Positions 6,634-14,794 are shown, counted from the first letter of the stretch. The stretch: DNA of 25,397 bases from an uncultured Agathobaculum sp. (GCA_944376955.1 CALWEB010000031.1:1-25397), one strand, 5' to 3'. The notes: generated by a model from the sequence alone, not told the origin. Numbers and translations: made by a program.

Positions 6634-6649
6634 TGTTTCACGTGAAACA
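6634..6649. promoter_or_regulatory. parS: parS site 1
   Basis: The 16-bp palindrome TGTTTCACGTGAAACA matches the highly conserved bacterial parS site bound by ParB exactly. It is in the noc-parA gap, upstream of the parA promoter. Confidence 0.97.
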
Positions 6650-6653
6650 TACG

Positions 6654-6681
6654 AAAAGAGCCGCCCGGTTTTGGGCGGCTC
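6654..6681 (-). terminator. Intrinsic terminator of noc, between the two parS sites
   Basis: Arms GAGCCGCCC (6658-6666) and GGGCGGCTC (6673-6681) form a 9-bp stem with a 6-base loop. On the minus strand it is followed by TTTTCG. It ends the noc transcript 53 bases after the noc stop codon and lies entirely between the two parS palindromes. Confidence 0.8.
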
Positions 6682-6696
6682 CTGCCGAAGTCAAAT

Positions 6697-6712
6697 TGTT
6701 TCACGTGAAACA
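6697..6712. promoter_or_regulatory. parS: parS site 2
   Basis: A second exact copy of TGTTTCACGTGAAACA, starting 63 bp (about six helical turns) from the first. Both copies should therefore lie on the same face of the DNA. It is 22 bases beyond the noc stop codon. Confidence 0.97.
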
Positions 6713-6734
6713 CAGCAATCATACTGCGAGAAGA

Positions 6735-7553
6735 TTAAGCCCGTGCGTGCGGGATGCTAATGGTCAGTGTCAAACCATCATCACTCTCCGTTTGGTCAAC
6801 CGTCGCACCAATGCCGGCATCCACCATAACGCCGACTGCACGGTTAAGTGTATTCAGGAAAAACCGCACATCCTTAATCAAACGCACCACTTTGCGCTCC
6901 CCCACCGGAGGAGCATTCTTTTCATTGAGTAATGAATCTATGTACTGCTCAGAACGGCTGACATTCAGGTCATGCTCAATGATATATTTGGTCGCGTTAA
7001 TGCGGTCGGCTTCGTCCTCCAAACGGAGCAAGCAACGCGCATGGCGTTCAGTCAGATTTGCACTGCGAATCAGTTCCATATTCTGCGACGACAAACGCAA
7101 CAGGCGCAGTTTGTTGGCGACAGCCGACTGCGTCTTTCCTACCTTGCGAGCCGCCTCCTCCTGCGTTAAACCGTACTGGTCAATCAGGCGCTTAAATCCC
7201 TCTGCCTCCTCAAAGAAATCCAAATCACGACGCTGCAAGTTCTCCACCAACGCAATCGCAGACGAGTCCTGATTATCCGCCGCAATCACCAAACAGGGCA
7301 CATCATTTAACCCCGCCACACGCGCTGCACGCAGACGCCGCTCCCCTGCCACCAACTCGTATCCACCGCCGGGCGCGCGGCGTACAGTAAGTGGATTCAA
7401 TACACCATACTGCCGGATACTCTCCGCCAGCTGGGCAATCGCTTCCGGATCAAAATACTTCCGCGGTTGATTCGGATTTCGCACGATATCGCTCACGCGC
7501 ACCCGACGCAGAGTACGATCCTCTTTTCCCGTCACCAATGTCAAAACCGACAT
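6735..7553 (-). CDS. noc: Nucleoid occlusion protein Noc (ParB paralogue)
   Basis: A 272-residue ParB-family protein. It has the CTP-binding GERRLRAAR at 70-78, ENLQRRDLDFFEEAEGF (104-120) and an HTH from about 129. Position (rsmG-noc-parA-parB) matches Bacillus noc. At the four residues known to switch DNA specificity between ParB and Noc, this protein has Gln142, Lys148, Arg153 and Arg170. Three are the Noc residues and the fourth is conservative (Arg for Lys), while the neighbouring ParB has ParB residues. It should therefore bind Noc-type sites, not parS. The N-terminus is MSVLTLVTGKEDRTL; the amphipathic membrane-targeting helix of Bacillus Noc is not obvious. ATG 7553 is chosen because AAGGAGGAG lies about 11 bases upstream; the longer frame lacks a ribosome-binding site. 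Confidence 0.88.
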   Translation of the reverse strand: MSVLTLVTGKEDRTLRRVRVSDIVRNPNQPRKYFDPEAIAQLAESIRQYGVLNPLTVRRAPGGGYELVAGERRLRAARVAGLNDVPCLVIAADNQDSSAIALVENLQRRDLDFFEEAEGFKRLIDQYGLTQEEAARKVGKTQSAVANKLRLLRLSSQNMELIRSANLTERHARCLLRLEDEADRINATKYIIEHDLNVSRSEQYIDSLLNEKNAPPVGERKVVRLIKDVRFFLNTLNRAVGVMVDAGIGATVDQTESDDGLTLTISIPHARA

Positions 7554-7618
7554 GCTGTCATCAACTCCTCCTTCGATACGACACCGAACGCCACCGCGCC
7601 GGTTTGTCCTTCGGTAAT

Positions 7619-7646
7619 AGATTACCATATTATTACATTTTGGCAA
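7619..7646 (-). promoter_or_regulatory. Candidate noc promoter
   Basis: On the minus strand, TTGCCA (7646-7641) and TAATCT (7624-7619) are 16 bases apart, and the -10 is preceded by TGG (extended -10). It lies between the rsmG terminator and noc, about 65 bases before the noc ATG. The rest of the 7554-7789 gap holds only this, the noc ribosome-binding site and the terminator. Confidence 0.55.
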
Positions 7647-7730
7647 GGAAAATCGACCGCAAAACCTGTGTACTTCGACTTCAAATTGTCATTTCCTACC
7701 AGAAATCACACATTTCCATGCATTTTCGGA

Positions 7731-7765
7731 CAAAAAATAACCCTCCGTAATTTCCATACGGAGGG
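7731..7765 (-). terminator. Terminator after rsmG
   Basis: Arms CCCTCCGTA (7741-7749) and TACGGAGGG (7757-7765) with a 7-base loop, followed on the minus strand by TTATTTTTTG. It ends the mnmG-rsmG transcript 25 bases after the rsmG stop. Confidence 0.9.
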
Positions 7766-7789
7766 AAAACAGATTGTAATGAAAAGAGT

Positions 7790-8494
7790 TTACAGCGGAT
7801 CGGTCTGGATTTTCTTAAACCGCCGCGGGTACTTGTCGGGCGTTTCCGCAGTCTTTTGCAGCCGCACCAAAACACGTTCTACCCCATCGTGCGGCACAGT
7901 GTACCGCAGAAGCTCCGCCGCAGAAGCGCCGAGCACCGAAAAAGCATTTGCGGCAGAGCCAACCTCATCCATGCAATCAGCCGCCTTCATCGCATAAAAC
8001 GCGCCGCCTACTTTTACCATTGGTAACGTCAGTTCACACAGCACACGCAAATCCGCCACCGCGCGGGAAACCGCAAGATCAAACGATGCACGATGCAAAG
8101 CGGCAAACTCCTCCGCCCGCGCATGAACCGGCATCACATTGGCAAGCTCCAGCTCTTCCACAACCTCATTTAAAAAATCTATACGCTTGCGCTGCGCATC
8201 CAGCAGCGTAAACTGCGCGCTCGGACAAAGGATAGCCAGCGGCAAACCCGGAAGGCCTGCGCCTGTTCCCACATCCAGCACGGACTGCCCTTCCTTTATA
8301 TAAGGCGCAAGCGCAGCGCAGTCCAGAAAGTGACGTGTGACGACCTCACAAGGATCGGTTACCGCCGTCAGGTTCATCACCTTATTTTTTTCCAGCAGCA
8401 AATCGGAATAACGCAGCAATTTGTCCACAGCTTGCGGAGAAACCGCCGGGATAATTTGCTGCAATCCTGAGACCAAAAGTTCATATGCGGTCAT
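7790..8494 (-). CDS. rsmG: 16S rRNA (guanine-527-N7) methyltransferase
   Basis: A 234-residue SAM-dependent methyltransferase (GidB) that makes m7G527 in 16S rRNA. The SAM-binding motif LDVGTGAGLPGLPLAI is at about 73-88, with LLDAQRKRIDFLNEV following and the conserved SRAVADL near 147. The frame extends 18 bases upstream, but ATG 8494 is chosen. It overlaps the mnmG stop as ATGA and has AAGGAGGG 6 bases upstream, so it is translationally coupled to mnmG. The C-terminal tail is basic. Loss of this enzyme gives low-level streptomycin resistance in other bacteria; nothing here suggests inactivation. Confidence 0.96.
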   Translation of the reverse strand: MTAYELLVSGLQQIIPAVSPQAVDKLLRYSDLLLEKNKVMNLTAVTDPCEVVTRHFLDCAALAPYIKEGQSVLDVGTGAGLPGLPLAILCPSAQFTLLDAQRKRIDFLNEVVEELELANVMPVHARAEEFAALHRASFDLAVSRAVADLRVLCELTLPMVKVGGAFYAMKAADCMDEVGSAANAFSVLGASAAELLRYTVPHDGVERVLVRLQKTAETPDKYPRRFKKIQTDPL

Positions 8495-10377
8495 GCCTTG
8501 CCCTCCTTCCATCGCGTTTCGATATAGATCATCAAAGCAGTGATATCCGCAGGCGACACGCCCGAAATGCGTGCAGCCTGTCCGAAATTGAGCGGACGCA
8601 CCGCGTTCAGCTTTTGCCGCGCTTCCAGCCGTAACGACTCGACCTGTTCATAGTCCAGATCAACAGGCAAAGGCCGGGACTGCAATTTACGGTATTGCTC
8701 CACATCTTTTTGCTGCCGGTCGATATAACCCGCATATTTCACGCGGATTTCCACCTGCTCACGGATAACCGCGGGCAGTGACGGACTCTCCGGATCAAAA
8801 CGAGCAAGATCGGCATAGCTCAACTCCGGACGGCGCAGCAAGTCAATCAACTTGCAGCCCGCCTTGACCGGCGCACTATTCTTGCCCGCAAGAAAACCGT
8901 TCAGTACATCCGACGGCGCAATGCCAACCGACGCGATGCGGTCGATTTCCTCCTGCACCGCTTGATACTTACGCCGCACCTTTTCCCCGCGCTCGGGCGG
9001 GTTCAGTCCAATGCGGACGCCAATCGGAACCAGACGCTCGTCCGCGTTATCCTGACGCAGCAGCAAACGGTACTCCGAACGCGAAGTCATCATACGGTAC
9101 GGTTCGTTCGTTCCACGGGTAACTAGATCATCAATCAACGTGCCGATATAGCCGTCCGCACGGTCAAGGATGAGGGGCTCCTCCCCCTTTAAGGCAAGCG
9201 CCGCATTCACACCCGCGACCAACCCCTGTGCCGCCGCTTCCTCATAGCCGGACGAGCCGCAGAACTGTCCCGCACCGTATAACCCCTTGACCTTTTTGGT
9301 TTCCAGTGTCGGACGCAGCTCCAACGGATCAATACAGTCATATTCAATCGCATAAGCCGGACGCATAATTTCCGCGTGTTCCAACCCCTTAACCGTGTGC
9401 AGCATATCGCGCTGTACATCAAACGGCATCGAGGACGAAAAGCCCTGCACATAAATTTCTTCTGTCTCCATTCCCATTGGCTCAAGGAACAACTGGTGGC
9501 GCGGCTTATCCGCAAAACGCACCACCTTATCCTCAATGGACGGGCAGTAGCGCGGACCAACCCCTTCAATCTGCCCACCATACAGCGGGGAACGATCGAG
9601 ATTAGCACGGATCAGCTCATGCGTGCGATCGGTGGTATAAGTCAAGTAACAAACCGCACGATTTTCCGGCGGCCGTTCGGTTTCAAACGAAAATGGGATG
9701 ATCTCCTCTTCGCCTTGCTGGAGTTCCAAACCGGTAAAGTCGATCGAACGGCGATGGATACGCGGCGGTGTGCCGGTTTTGAACCGCTGCAATCGCAGGC
9801 CAAGTGCGCGCAGCGACTCGGTCAGTGGCTTTGCAGCCGCCATACCGTCCGGCCCACTCTCACGCGTGTACTCCCCGATGATAATACGTCCACCAAGGAA
9901 AGTACCCGAGGCAATAATGACAGCTTTCGCCGGATGGTGCGCGCCGATCGCAGTAACCACCGCACAAACCGCGCCGTTTTCCGTTTCAACAGAAACGACT
10001 TCATCCTGCATCAGCTGCAAGCCCTCCTGCTGCTCAAGCGCGTGCTTCATATACGTACGGTATTGCACGCGGTCGGCCTGCGCGCGCAGCGAGTGAACAG
10101 CCGGCCCTTTGCCACGGTTGAGCATCCGATACTGGATGCAGGCCGCGTCGGCGGCGCGCGCCATCTCACCACCAAGCGCGTCAATTTCACGCACCAAGTG
10201 ACCTTTGGCTGTTCCGCCAATCGCCGGATTACACGGCATATTGCCCACGGCATCCAGATTGATCGTAAAACACGCGGTTTTCATCCCCAGGCGCGCAGCG
10301 GCAAGGGCAGCCTCAATCCCCGCGTGTCCTGCGCCAACCACAACCACATCAAATGCCTCGGCTGGAAAAACCGTCAT
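8491..10377 (-). CDS. mnmG: tRNA uridine-5-carboxymethylaminomethyl modification enzyme MnmG (GidA)
   Basis: A 628-residue FAD enzyme. With MnmE it installs the carboxymethylaminomethyl group on wobble U34 of certain tRNAs. The FAD-binding VVVGAGHAGIEAA is at 12-24, the family signature with its conserved Cys is PCNPAIGG (48-55), and a second signature GLYGAGQFCGSSGYEEAAAQG lies in the C-terminal half. The C-terminal helical domain ends with ISGVSPADITALMIYIE, which contacts MnmE and tRNA. Length is normal. Start ATG at 10377 has AAGGAGGAGG upstream. It is separated from mnmE by a 244-base gap containing the mnmE terminator and several DnaA-box-like sequences, so it probably has its own promoter. 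Confidence 0.97.
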   Translation of the reverse strand: MTVFPAEAFDVVVVGAGHAGIEAALAAARLGMKTACFTINLDAVGNMPCNPAIGGTAKGHLVREIDALGGEMARAADAACIQYRMLNRGKGPAVHSLRAQADRVQYRTYMKHALEQQEGLQLMQDEVVSVETENGAVCAVVTAIGAHHPAKAVIIASGTFLGGRIIIGEYTRESGPDGMAAAKPLTESLRALGLRLQRFKTGTPPRIHRRSIDFTGLELQQGEEEIIPFSFETERPPENRAVCYLTYTTDRTHELIRANLDRSPLYGGQIEGVGPRYCPSIEDKVVRFADKPRHQLFLEPMGMETEEIYVQGFSSSMPFDVQRDMLHTVKGLEHAEIMRPAYAIEYDCIDPLELRPTLETKKVKGLYGAGQFCGSSGYEEAAAQGLVAGVNAALALKGEEPLILDRADGYIGTLIDDLVTRGTNEPYRMMTSRSEYRLLLRQDNADERLVPIGVRIGLNPPERGEKVRRKYQAVQEEIDRIASVGIAPSDVLNGFLAGKNSAPVKAGCKLIDLLRRPELSYADLARFDPESPSLPAVIREQVEIRVKYAGYIDRQQKDVEQYRKLQSRPLPVDLDYEQVESLRLEARQKLNAVRPLNFGQAARISGVSPADITALMIYIETRWKEGKA

Positions 10378-10459
10378 GAATCCTCCTCCTTTTTTGCAAA
10401 ATCAACAAAGTATGAAAGGACGCAGACATGGGTTATCATTCCCCATCCTTGTGCATACC

Positions 10460-10571
10460 TGTTGATAACTCTGTGTAAACTTTGGATAACTTGCACTTTT
10501 GCGCAAAAAATTGATTACTGAAATGAAATGTAAAGCAAATATATTACAAATAGTATATAGTATTTTCCACA
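10460..10571. other. Scattered DnaA-box-like sequences in the mnmG-mnmE gap
   Basis: Each of three sequences differs from TTATCCACA at one position: TTATCAACA (minus, 10468-10460), TTATCCAAA (minus, 10489-10481) and TTTTCCACA (plus, 10563-10571). Between them is AT-rich DNA (10507-10566). This may be a minor DnaA-binding site affecting mnmG. I see no clear promoter in the gap. Confidence 0.4.
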
Positions 10572-10572
10572 G

Positions 10573-10604
10573 AAAAGGGCCGCTGCGCGCGGCAGGCGGC
10601 CCTT
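10573..10604 (-). terminator. Terminator after mnmE
   Basis: Arms AAGGGCCGC (10575-10583) and GCGGCCCTT (10596-10604) enclose a 12-base loop. On the minus strand the stem runs into TTTTCTG. It lies 17 bases after the mnmE stop and ends the transcript coming from rnpA/yidC. Confidence 0.82.
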
Positions 10605-10621
10605 CTCATGGTGCATACATT

Positions 10622-11983
10622 TTATTTTCCCACACAGAAATCGCTGAAAATCCGGGAAACCACCGCTTCGGTTACAGTTTCGCCGGTGATCTCGCCCAGC
10701 GCGGCAATCGCGCCTTCGGCGTCCATCACCACTGCATCCGGGGTCATGCCGGACTGAGCAGCATACAGCGCAGCTTCGCACCGCTCAGCTGCGCGGGCAA
10801 GTGCGGCAGCCTGACGGGCATTGGTGATCAGCGCACCATCGAATGCACCGTCCCCAAATCCAATCGTCCGCGGAATGAGCGAAAGCAATTTGTCCATGCC
10901 CGCACCGGTCTTGGCCGATAGCGGGACAATATGCAGAAAATGTTTTTTCAGCAGCTTTTCATCCAGCTGCTGCGGCAGATCGACCTTGTTGACCACGGCA
11001 ATCGCGCGATGCCCCGCCGCGCGGGCAAGGACGAGCATATCCTCGTCCCCAATCGGCTGCGAACCGTCAAACACCGCAAGAATCAGTGCGGAAGCCGACG
11101 CTTCCGCCATCGCGCGGTCAATCCCGGCCTGTTCAATCGGGTCGGTCGTATCGCGCAGACCAGCCGTATCAGTAACACGCAGCAAAAGCTGCCCCACCTT
11201 GACGTTTTCCTCAATCAGATCACGGGTCGTGCCGGGAATATCGGTTACAATCGCGCGTTCCCGACCAAGCAGCGTATTGAGCAGTGTGCTTTTGCCCGCA
11301 TTCGGCCGGCCAAGAATCACACACGGCACGCCCTCGCGCAGGATACGGCCGCGCTCATAGCTTTCGGCCATCGCATACAGACGGCTGGTGGTACGATGCA
11401 GCAATGCAGCTGCATCATCAAACAGCACAGGGTCAATATCCTCATCCGGAAAATCCACTACTGCGTGGAAATGCGCCACCATGCCGATCAGCTCTTCGCG
11501 CATCTGCTGCACGGGAGAACCAACCGCACCCATCACCTGCGCCGCAGCATTTTGCGCCGCTTCGGCGGTGCGGGCAGTGATCAGGTCGTGAACGGCCTCC
11601 GCTTCGGACAAACCCAATTTTCCATTCAGGAATGCCCGGCGGGTAAATTCACCCGCTTCAGCCTGCCGCACGCCCAAGGAGAACAGCGCATCCAATGCCT
11701 GCTGCAAAACCGCAGTCGAACCATGGCACTGCAATTCCGCCATCGGCTCACCGGTATAGGTATGCGGCGCACGGAATACCACTGCATAACAGCAGTCAAT
11801 CACCTTGCCGTTTTTGTCCTGCAACGTCCCATAAACCAGCTTCTGCGTTGGCGCATCCAGCATCCGCTTGCCGTTTTTGGCGCGGAACACCACATCCACC
11901 GCTGCTATCGCCTGCTCACCCGACACCCGGATCAGACCGATCGGCCCGCCGGCAGAAGAAATGGCGGCAATCGTATCGTTCAT
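10622..11983 (-). CDS. mnmE: tRNA modification GTPase MnmE (TrmE)
   Basis: A 453-residue GTPase partner of MnmG. The N-terminal formyl-THF-binding domain (1-118) is followed by a helical domain with the inserted G domain. That domain has G1 GRPNAGKST (225-233), the G2 region TDIPGTTRD (247-255), G3 DTAG (272-275), G4 NKVD (332-335) and SAK (356-358). The C-terminus ends FCVGK, keeping the catalytic-type Cys450 of the family FC(I/V)GK motif. Length is normal. Start ATG at 11983 lies 15 bases after the jag stop, with a weak GGGG ribosome-binding site, suggesting an operon with jag and yidC. Confidence 0.97.
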   Translation of the reverse strand: MNDTIAAISSAGGPIGLIRVSGEQAIAAVDVVFRAKNGKRMLDAPTQKLVYGTLQDKNGKVIDCCYAVVFRAPHTYTGEPMAELQCHGSTAVLQQALDALFSLGVRQAEAGEFTRRAFLNGKLGLSEAEAVHDLITARTAEAAQNAAAQVMGAVGSPVQQMREELIGMVAHFHAVVDFPDEDIDPVLFDDAAALLHRTTSRLYAMAESYERGRILREGVPCVILGRPNAGKSTLLNTLLGRERAIVTDIPGTTRDLIEENVKVGQLLLRVTDTAGLRDTTDPIEQAGIDRAMAEASASALILAVFDGSQPIGDEDMLVLARAAGHRAIAVVNKVDLPQQLDEKLLKKHFLHIVPLSAKTGAGMDKLLSLIPRTIGFGDGAFDGALITNARQAAALARAAERCEAALYAAQSGMTPDAVVMDAEGAIAALGEITGETVTEAVVSRIFSDFCVGK

Positions 11984-11998
11984 AGGCAGTACCCCGCG

Positions 11999-12985
11999 TT
12001 AAGAACGGGAGCGGTAGTTGTTATCCGGTGCAATAACAACACGGCGGCCGGGTTCTGTGCCGGTCGAATAAGTCGTTACACCGTTGAAATCCTGCAAAGC
12101 GGCATGGATAATGCGGCGCTCATACGGGTTCATCGGCTCAAGCGTCATCGAGCGGTGGGCCTTGACCACCTTCATTGCCATCTTGCGGGCAAGGCGCTCC
12201 AGGCTTTCCGCACGCTTTTCGCGGTAGTTTTCCGTGTTGACCGACAGGCGCACATGCTCATCCAATGCATTGTTCAGCACCAGAGAGCCGAGATACTGGA
12301 TTGCGTCCAGCGTATCGCCGCGGCGACCGATGATCGGGCCCATATCCGGGCCGGAGATCTCCAGACGGAGCTGGTCACACTCAACCTGCGGCAACGTTTT
12401 GACTTCACCCTCGACCCCCATCTTTTCCAACAGGCCGGTGATGAAATCGGTAGCCAGCTGCTCCGCCTTTTTCATGCACTCCTCGGAAACCGGGATCAGC
12501 TCGCGCTCCTTTGGCACGGACGGAGTCACCGGACGATCCTCGCGCGGGCGGCGGTCACGGCGTCCACCGCGATCGCGGCGCGGACGCTCACGGCGCGGCG
12601 GGCGTTCCACTTCCAGCTTCTCCGGCACAAAATCCGCCGGTGCAGCCTTGACCAGACGGGGCGTATCGTCTTCATCGGTGATAGAAAGCTTCTGCGGCTT
12701 GGCAGCGGGCTTTTCCTCCTTTGCCGCAGCGGGTTTTTCCGCGCGGCGGGGCTTCGCCGGTTTTTCCACAGGTGTGTGGACAGGTTCCGTCTTTTTGACC
12801 GGCTCATCCGGCACTTCATAGGTTACGCGCACACGCGCCGGCGTTGCGCCGATACCGAGAAAGCCTTTTTTGCCGTTATCCAATACCTCAACCGACACAT
12901 CATCCCGATCCATGCCCAGCTGCCGAAGCGCAGCTTCAATCGCGGCATCGCGGGTGTCGCCGGTGGTTTCGATAAATTTCTCCAT
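11999..12985 (-). CDS. jag: RNA-binding protein Jag (KhpB/EloR) with long charged linker
   Basis: A 328-residue protein with three parts. The Jag N-terminal domain (about 1-52, ending KKGFLGIGATPARV) is followed by a linker (55-165) very rich in Lys, Pro, Arg and Glu, including RPPRRERPRRDRGGRRDRR. The C-terminal half carries a KH domain with PIIGRRGDTL and an R3H domain with NPYERRIIHAAL. In Streptococcus and relatives KhpB binds RNA and affects cell elongation and division. The linker is longer and more Arg-rich than in Bacillus and looks disordered. ATG 12985 starts 3 bases after the yidC stop; its GGGGGA ribosome-binding site is inside the yidC end. Confidence 0.93.
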   Translation of the reverse strand: MEKFIETTGDTRDAAIEAALRQLGMDRDDVSVEVLDNGKKGFLGIGATPARVRVTYEVPDEPVKKTEPVHTPVEKPAKPRRAEKPAAAKEEKPAAKPQKLSITDEDDTPRLVKAAPADFVPEKLEVERPPRRERPRRDRGGRRDRRPREDRPVTPSVPKERELIPVSEECMKKAEQLATDFITGLLEKMGVEGEVKTLPQVECDQLRLEISGPDMGPIIGRRGDTLDAIQYLGSLVLNNALDEHVRLSVNTENYREKRAESLERLARKMAMKVVKAHRSMTLEPMNPYERRIIHAALQDFNGVTTYSTGTEPGRRVVIAPDNNYRSRS

Positions 12986-12988
12986 CGT

Positions 12989-13963
12989 TTACTTGTCCCC
13001 CTTCTTTTTCTTCGCATTCTGGGACTGTTCCAGCTGCGCGGCCTTATGCGCGGCACGCTTGGCTTCCTTCTCCGCCTCGATGCGCGCCGTTTCCTCAGCG
13101 TCCTTCTTATCCTTCTTACCGCGCAGGTAAGTCGTCAGCACAATTTCCTGCACACAGGAGAACACGTTGTTGAAAATCCAGTAAATGCCGATTGCGCCCG
13201 GCAGGATGAAGCCGAAATACAGCGACATAAGCGGCATCATGATATTGAGCATCTTCATCTGGCCGGCCGCCGCGCTGTTCTGCGTGCCCTGCATCTTCTG
13301 CATGACAAAGCTGGACAGGAAAGCAGTTGCACCCGACAGGATCGGGATAATCCAGATGAGGCTCGGATGGGGAAAGGAAGGCGTCTGTGCCAGATTCAGG
13401 CCGAGGAAGCTGAAATCAATATTGAGCAGCTCACCCATGCCATTGGTAATCTTGGTGACTGTCTCCGGCCAAACCCCACCGTTGTCGGTAAACATCTGGC
13501 CGAGTTTTTCCGCAATCGTGATCTGGCCATAATAACCGGCCTTGGCAATATCCACGCCGACCAGCGTTGCCAGCTGGTTGATCACATTGTTGTCAAAGCC
13601 CATCATGAATTTCAGCGGCTGCTGCACGGCATAGTACAGACCCATCATGATCGGCAGCGGGATAAACTGCGGCAGACAGCCGGACATCGGATTGACGCCG
13701 TGTCTGTCATACAGCTTCTGCATTTCCTCGTTGAGTTTGACGCGGTTGTTCGCGTACTTTTTCTGCAGCTGCTGCAGCTCCGCGTTGAGTGCATTCATGG
13801 CAAGCATACTCTTTTTGCCCTTGATGGCCAGCGGAATACAGATCAGCTTGACCAGCAGTGCAAACAGGATGACCGCAAGACCATACGAGCCCACCGCCTT
13901 GAAGATTGCCAGCAGAATCAAGCCAAGCGGCCTGACGATGACAATTCCGAAAATTTCTCCCAT
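12989..13963 (-). CDS. yidC: Membrane protein insertase YidC/Oxa1 family
   Basis: A 324-residue insertase. It has hydrophobic segments near residues 7-25, 27-47, 95-115, 203-225 and 250-285, separated by charged loops including the coiled-coil hairpin ELQQLQKKYANNRVKLNEEMQKL (62-84). The positive residue in the hydrophilic groove of the family, usually Arg, is probably Lys39 here (LLVKLICIPLAIK). The C-terminal tail from about 287 is highly Lys/Glu/Ala-rich and likely contacts ribosomes. There is no lipobox signal peptide as in Bacillus SpoIIIJ, which is usual for Clostridia. Start ATG at 13963 has ACGGAGG upstream. A 74-base gap separates it from yidD. Confidence 0.95.
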   Translation of the reverse strand: MGEIFGIVIVRPLGLILLAIFKAVGSYGLAVILFALLVKLICIPLAIKGKKSMLAMNALNAELQQLQKKYANNRVKLNEEMQKLYDRHGVNPMSGCLPQFIPLPIMMGLYYAVQQPLKFMMGFDNNVINQLATLVGVDIAKAGYYGQITIAEKLGQMFTDNGGVWPETVTKITNGMGELLNIDFSFLGLNLAQTPSFPHPSLIWIIPILSGATAFLSSFVMQKMQGTQNSAAAGQMKMLNIMMPLMSLYFGFILPGAIGIYWIFNNVFSCVQEIVLTTYLRGKKDKKDAEETARIEAEKEAKRAAHKAAQLEQSQNAKKKKGDK

Positions 13964-14037
13964 ATAAACCTCCGTAGGGTTGTTTTTTCACTTGCGAAAC
14001 AAAGCGTTTTGCGATACCAATCCTTCCCCTGCACCCA

Positions 14038-14250
14038 TTACGGCACGGGGTCATACGGCCCGCGTTTGGAGAAGGGATGGCACCGGCAGATGCGTTTGAA
14101 CGCCAGCCAGCCACCCTTCAGTGCGCCGTATTTCTCGATTGCCTCGATCGCATACTGCGAACAGGTCGGGATATAACGGCAGCAGGGCGGCCTGGCCGGT
14201 GAGATATGCCGGCGGTAAAACCGAATTGCCGCCAGCATCAAACGCTTCAT
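14038..14250 (-). CDS. yidD: Membrane protein insertion efficiency factor YidD
   Basis: A 70-residue basic protein with the family core FYRRHISPARPPCCRYIPTC followed by SQYAIEAIEKYGALKGG and CHPFSKRGPYDPVP. It helps YidC-dependent membrane insertion and is peripheral at the inner membrane through an N-terminal amphipathic helix. The three-Cys pattern (CC...C) and the later CRC are seen. Start overlaps the rnpA stop as ATGA, so it is translationally coupled. Length is typical of the family. Confidence 0.95.
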   Translation of the reverse strand: MKRLMLAAIRFYRRHISPARPPCCRYIPTCSQYAIEAIEKYGALKGGWLAFKRICRCHPFSKRGPYDPVP

Positions 14251-14591
14251 GACCGAGCTGCCGCGGTTTTGTTTTCCTGCAAAGCCCGCAGCAGCGATTT
14301 TTCAATTTCCAAATACGTTGCACCCACCGCGCGGCTGCGCGCGACGAGTACCAGATCCACACCCACCGCAAATTCGTCCTCATGCAGACGGTATGCTTCG
14401 CGGAACAGGCGTTTGATGCGGTTCCTCTGCACCGCACCGGCCAGCTTGGCGCTGACCGTCAGCCCCAGCCGGTTATACCCCAGACGGTTTTTCCGGCAGT
14501 ACAGCACCAGATGCCGCCCTGCCGAAGAAATCCCGCGGTGATACAATCGACGGAACTCGTGGTTTTCCTTCAAGGATATGGTGTGTTTCAT
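14247..14591 (-). CDS. rnpA: Ribonuclease P protein component
   Basis: A 114-residue basic protein that assists the RNase P RNA in 5' maturation of tRNA. The conserved RNR motif NRIKRLFREAYR is at 57-68, with the N-terminal LKENHEFRRLYHRG typical of the family. Start ATG at 14591 has AGGAG 11 bases upstream. It is followed by yidD with a 4-base overlap. Unlike the usual tight rpmH-rnpA pair, 285 bases with a strong terminator separate it from rpmH, so it may have its own promoter, which I could not identify. Confidence 0.95.
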   Translation of the reverse strand: MKHTISLKENHEFRRLYHRGISSAGRHLVLYCRKNRLGYNRLGLTVSAKLAGAVQRNRIKRLFREAYRLHEDEFAVGVDLVLVARSRAVGATYLEIEKSLLRALQENKTAAARS

Positions 14592-14740
14592 CTTTTCCGA
14601 TGCTCCTCGTTTTTCCGATGCCCGGGAAAAAACGGAAGGTAACGCCTTGCATCAGGCGTTATCTTGCATTTCTTTGCCTCTAAGTATGTCTGCAAAGCCG
14701 GCCATATCACTTGTGCCCGGCGGATATGGCCCAAAACGGA
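14592..14740 (-). repeat. Hairpin-rich leader upstream of rnpA
   Basis: Two inverted repeats lie in this gap. AACGCCT (14641-14647) pairs with AGGCGTT (14654-14660). GGCCATATC (14700-14708) pairs perfectly with GATATGGCC (14723-14731) around 14 bases. Near the rnpA start the 11-mer GCATCGGAAAA occurs twice on the minus strand. I see no convincing promoter or gene here. Confidence 0.5.
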
Positions 14741-14794
14741 TTCACCGGTTCTCGCTGTCAGGCAAAGGGGCAAAAAGCCTGTCCCCTGAACAAC

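Noticed and set aside
10931..14176. 1081-codon open frame on the plus strand opposite mnmE, jag, yidC and yidD
   Set aside because: It is fully antisense to well-conserved genes, its translation is low-complexity His/Arg/Leu with no domain, and GC-rich codon bias explains the lack of stops.
14617..14630. Second Noc-box-like sequence GATGCCCGGGAAAA before rnpA
   Set aside because: Only about 10 of 14 positions match and one half is poor, so chance is likely.
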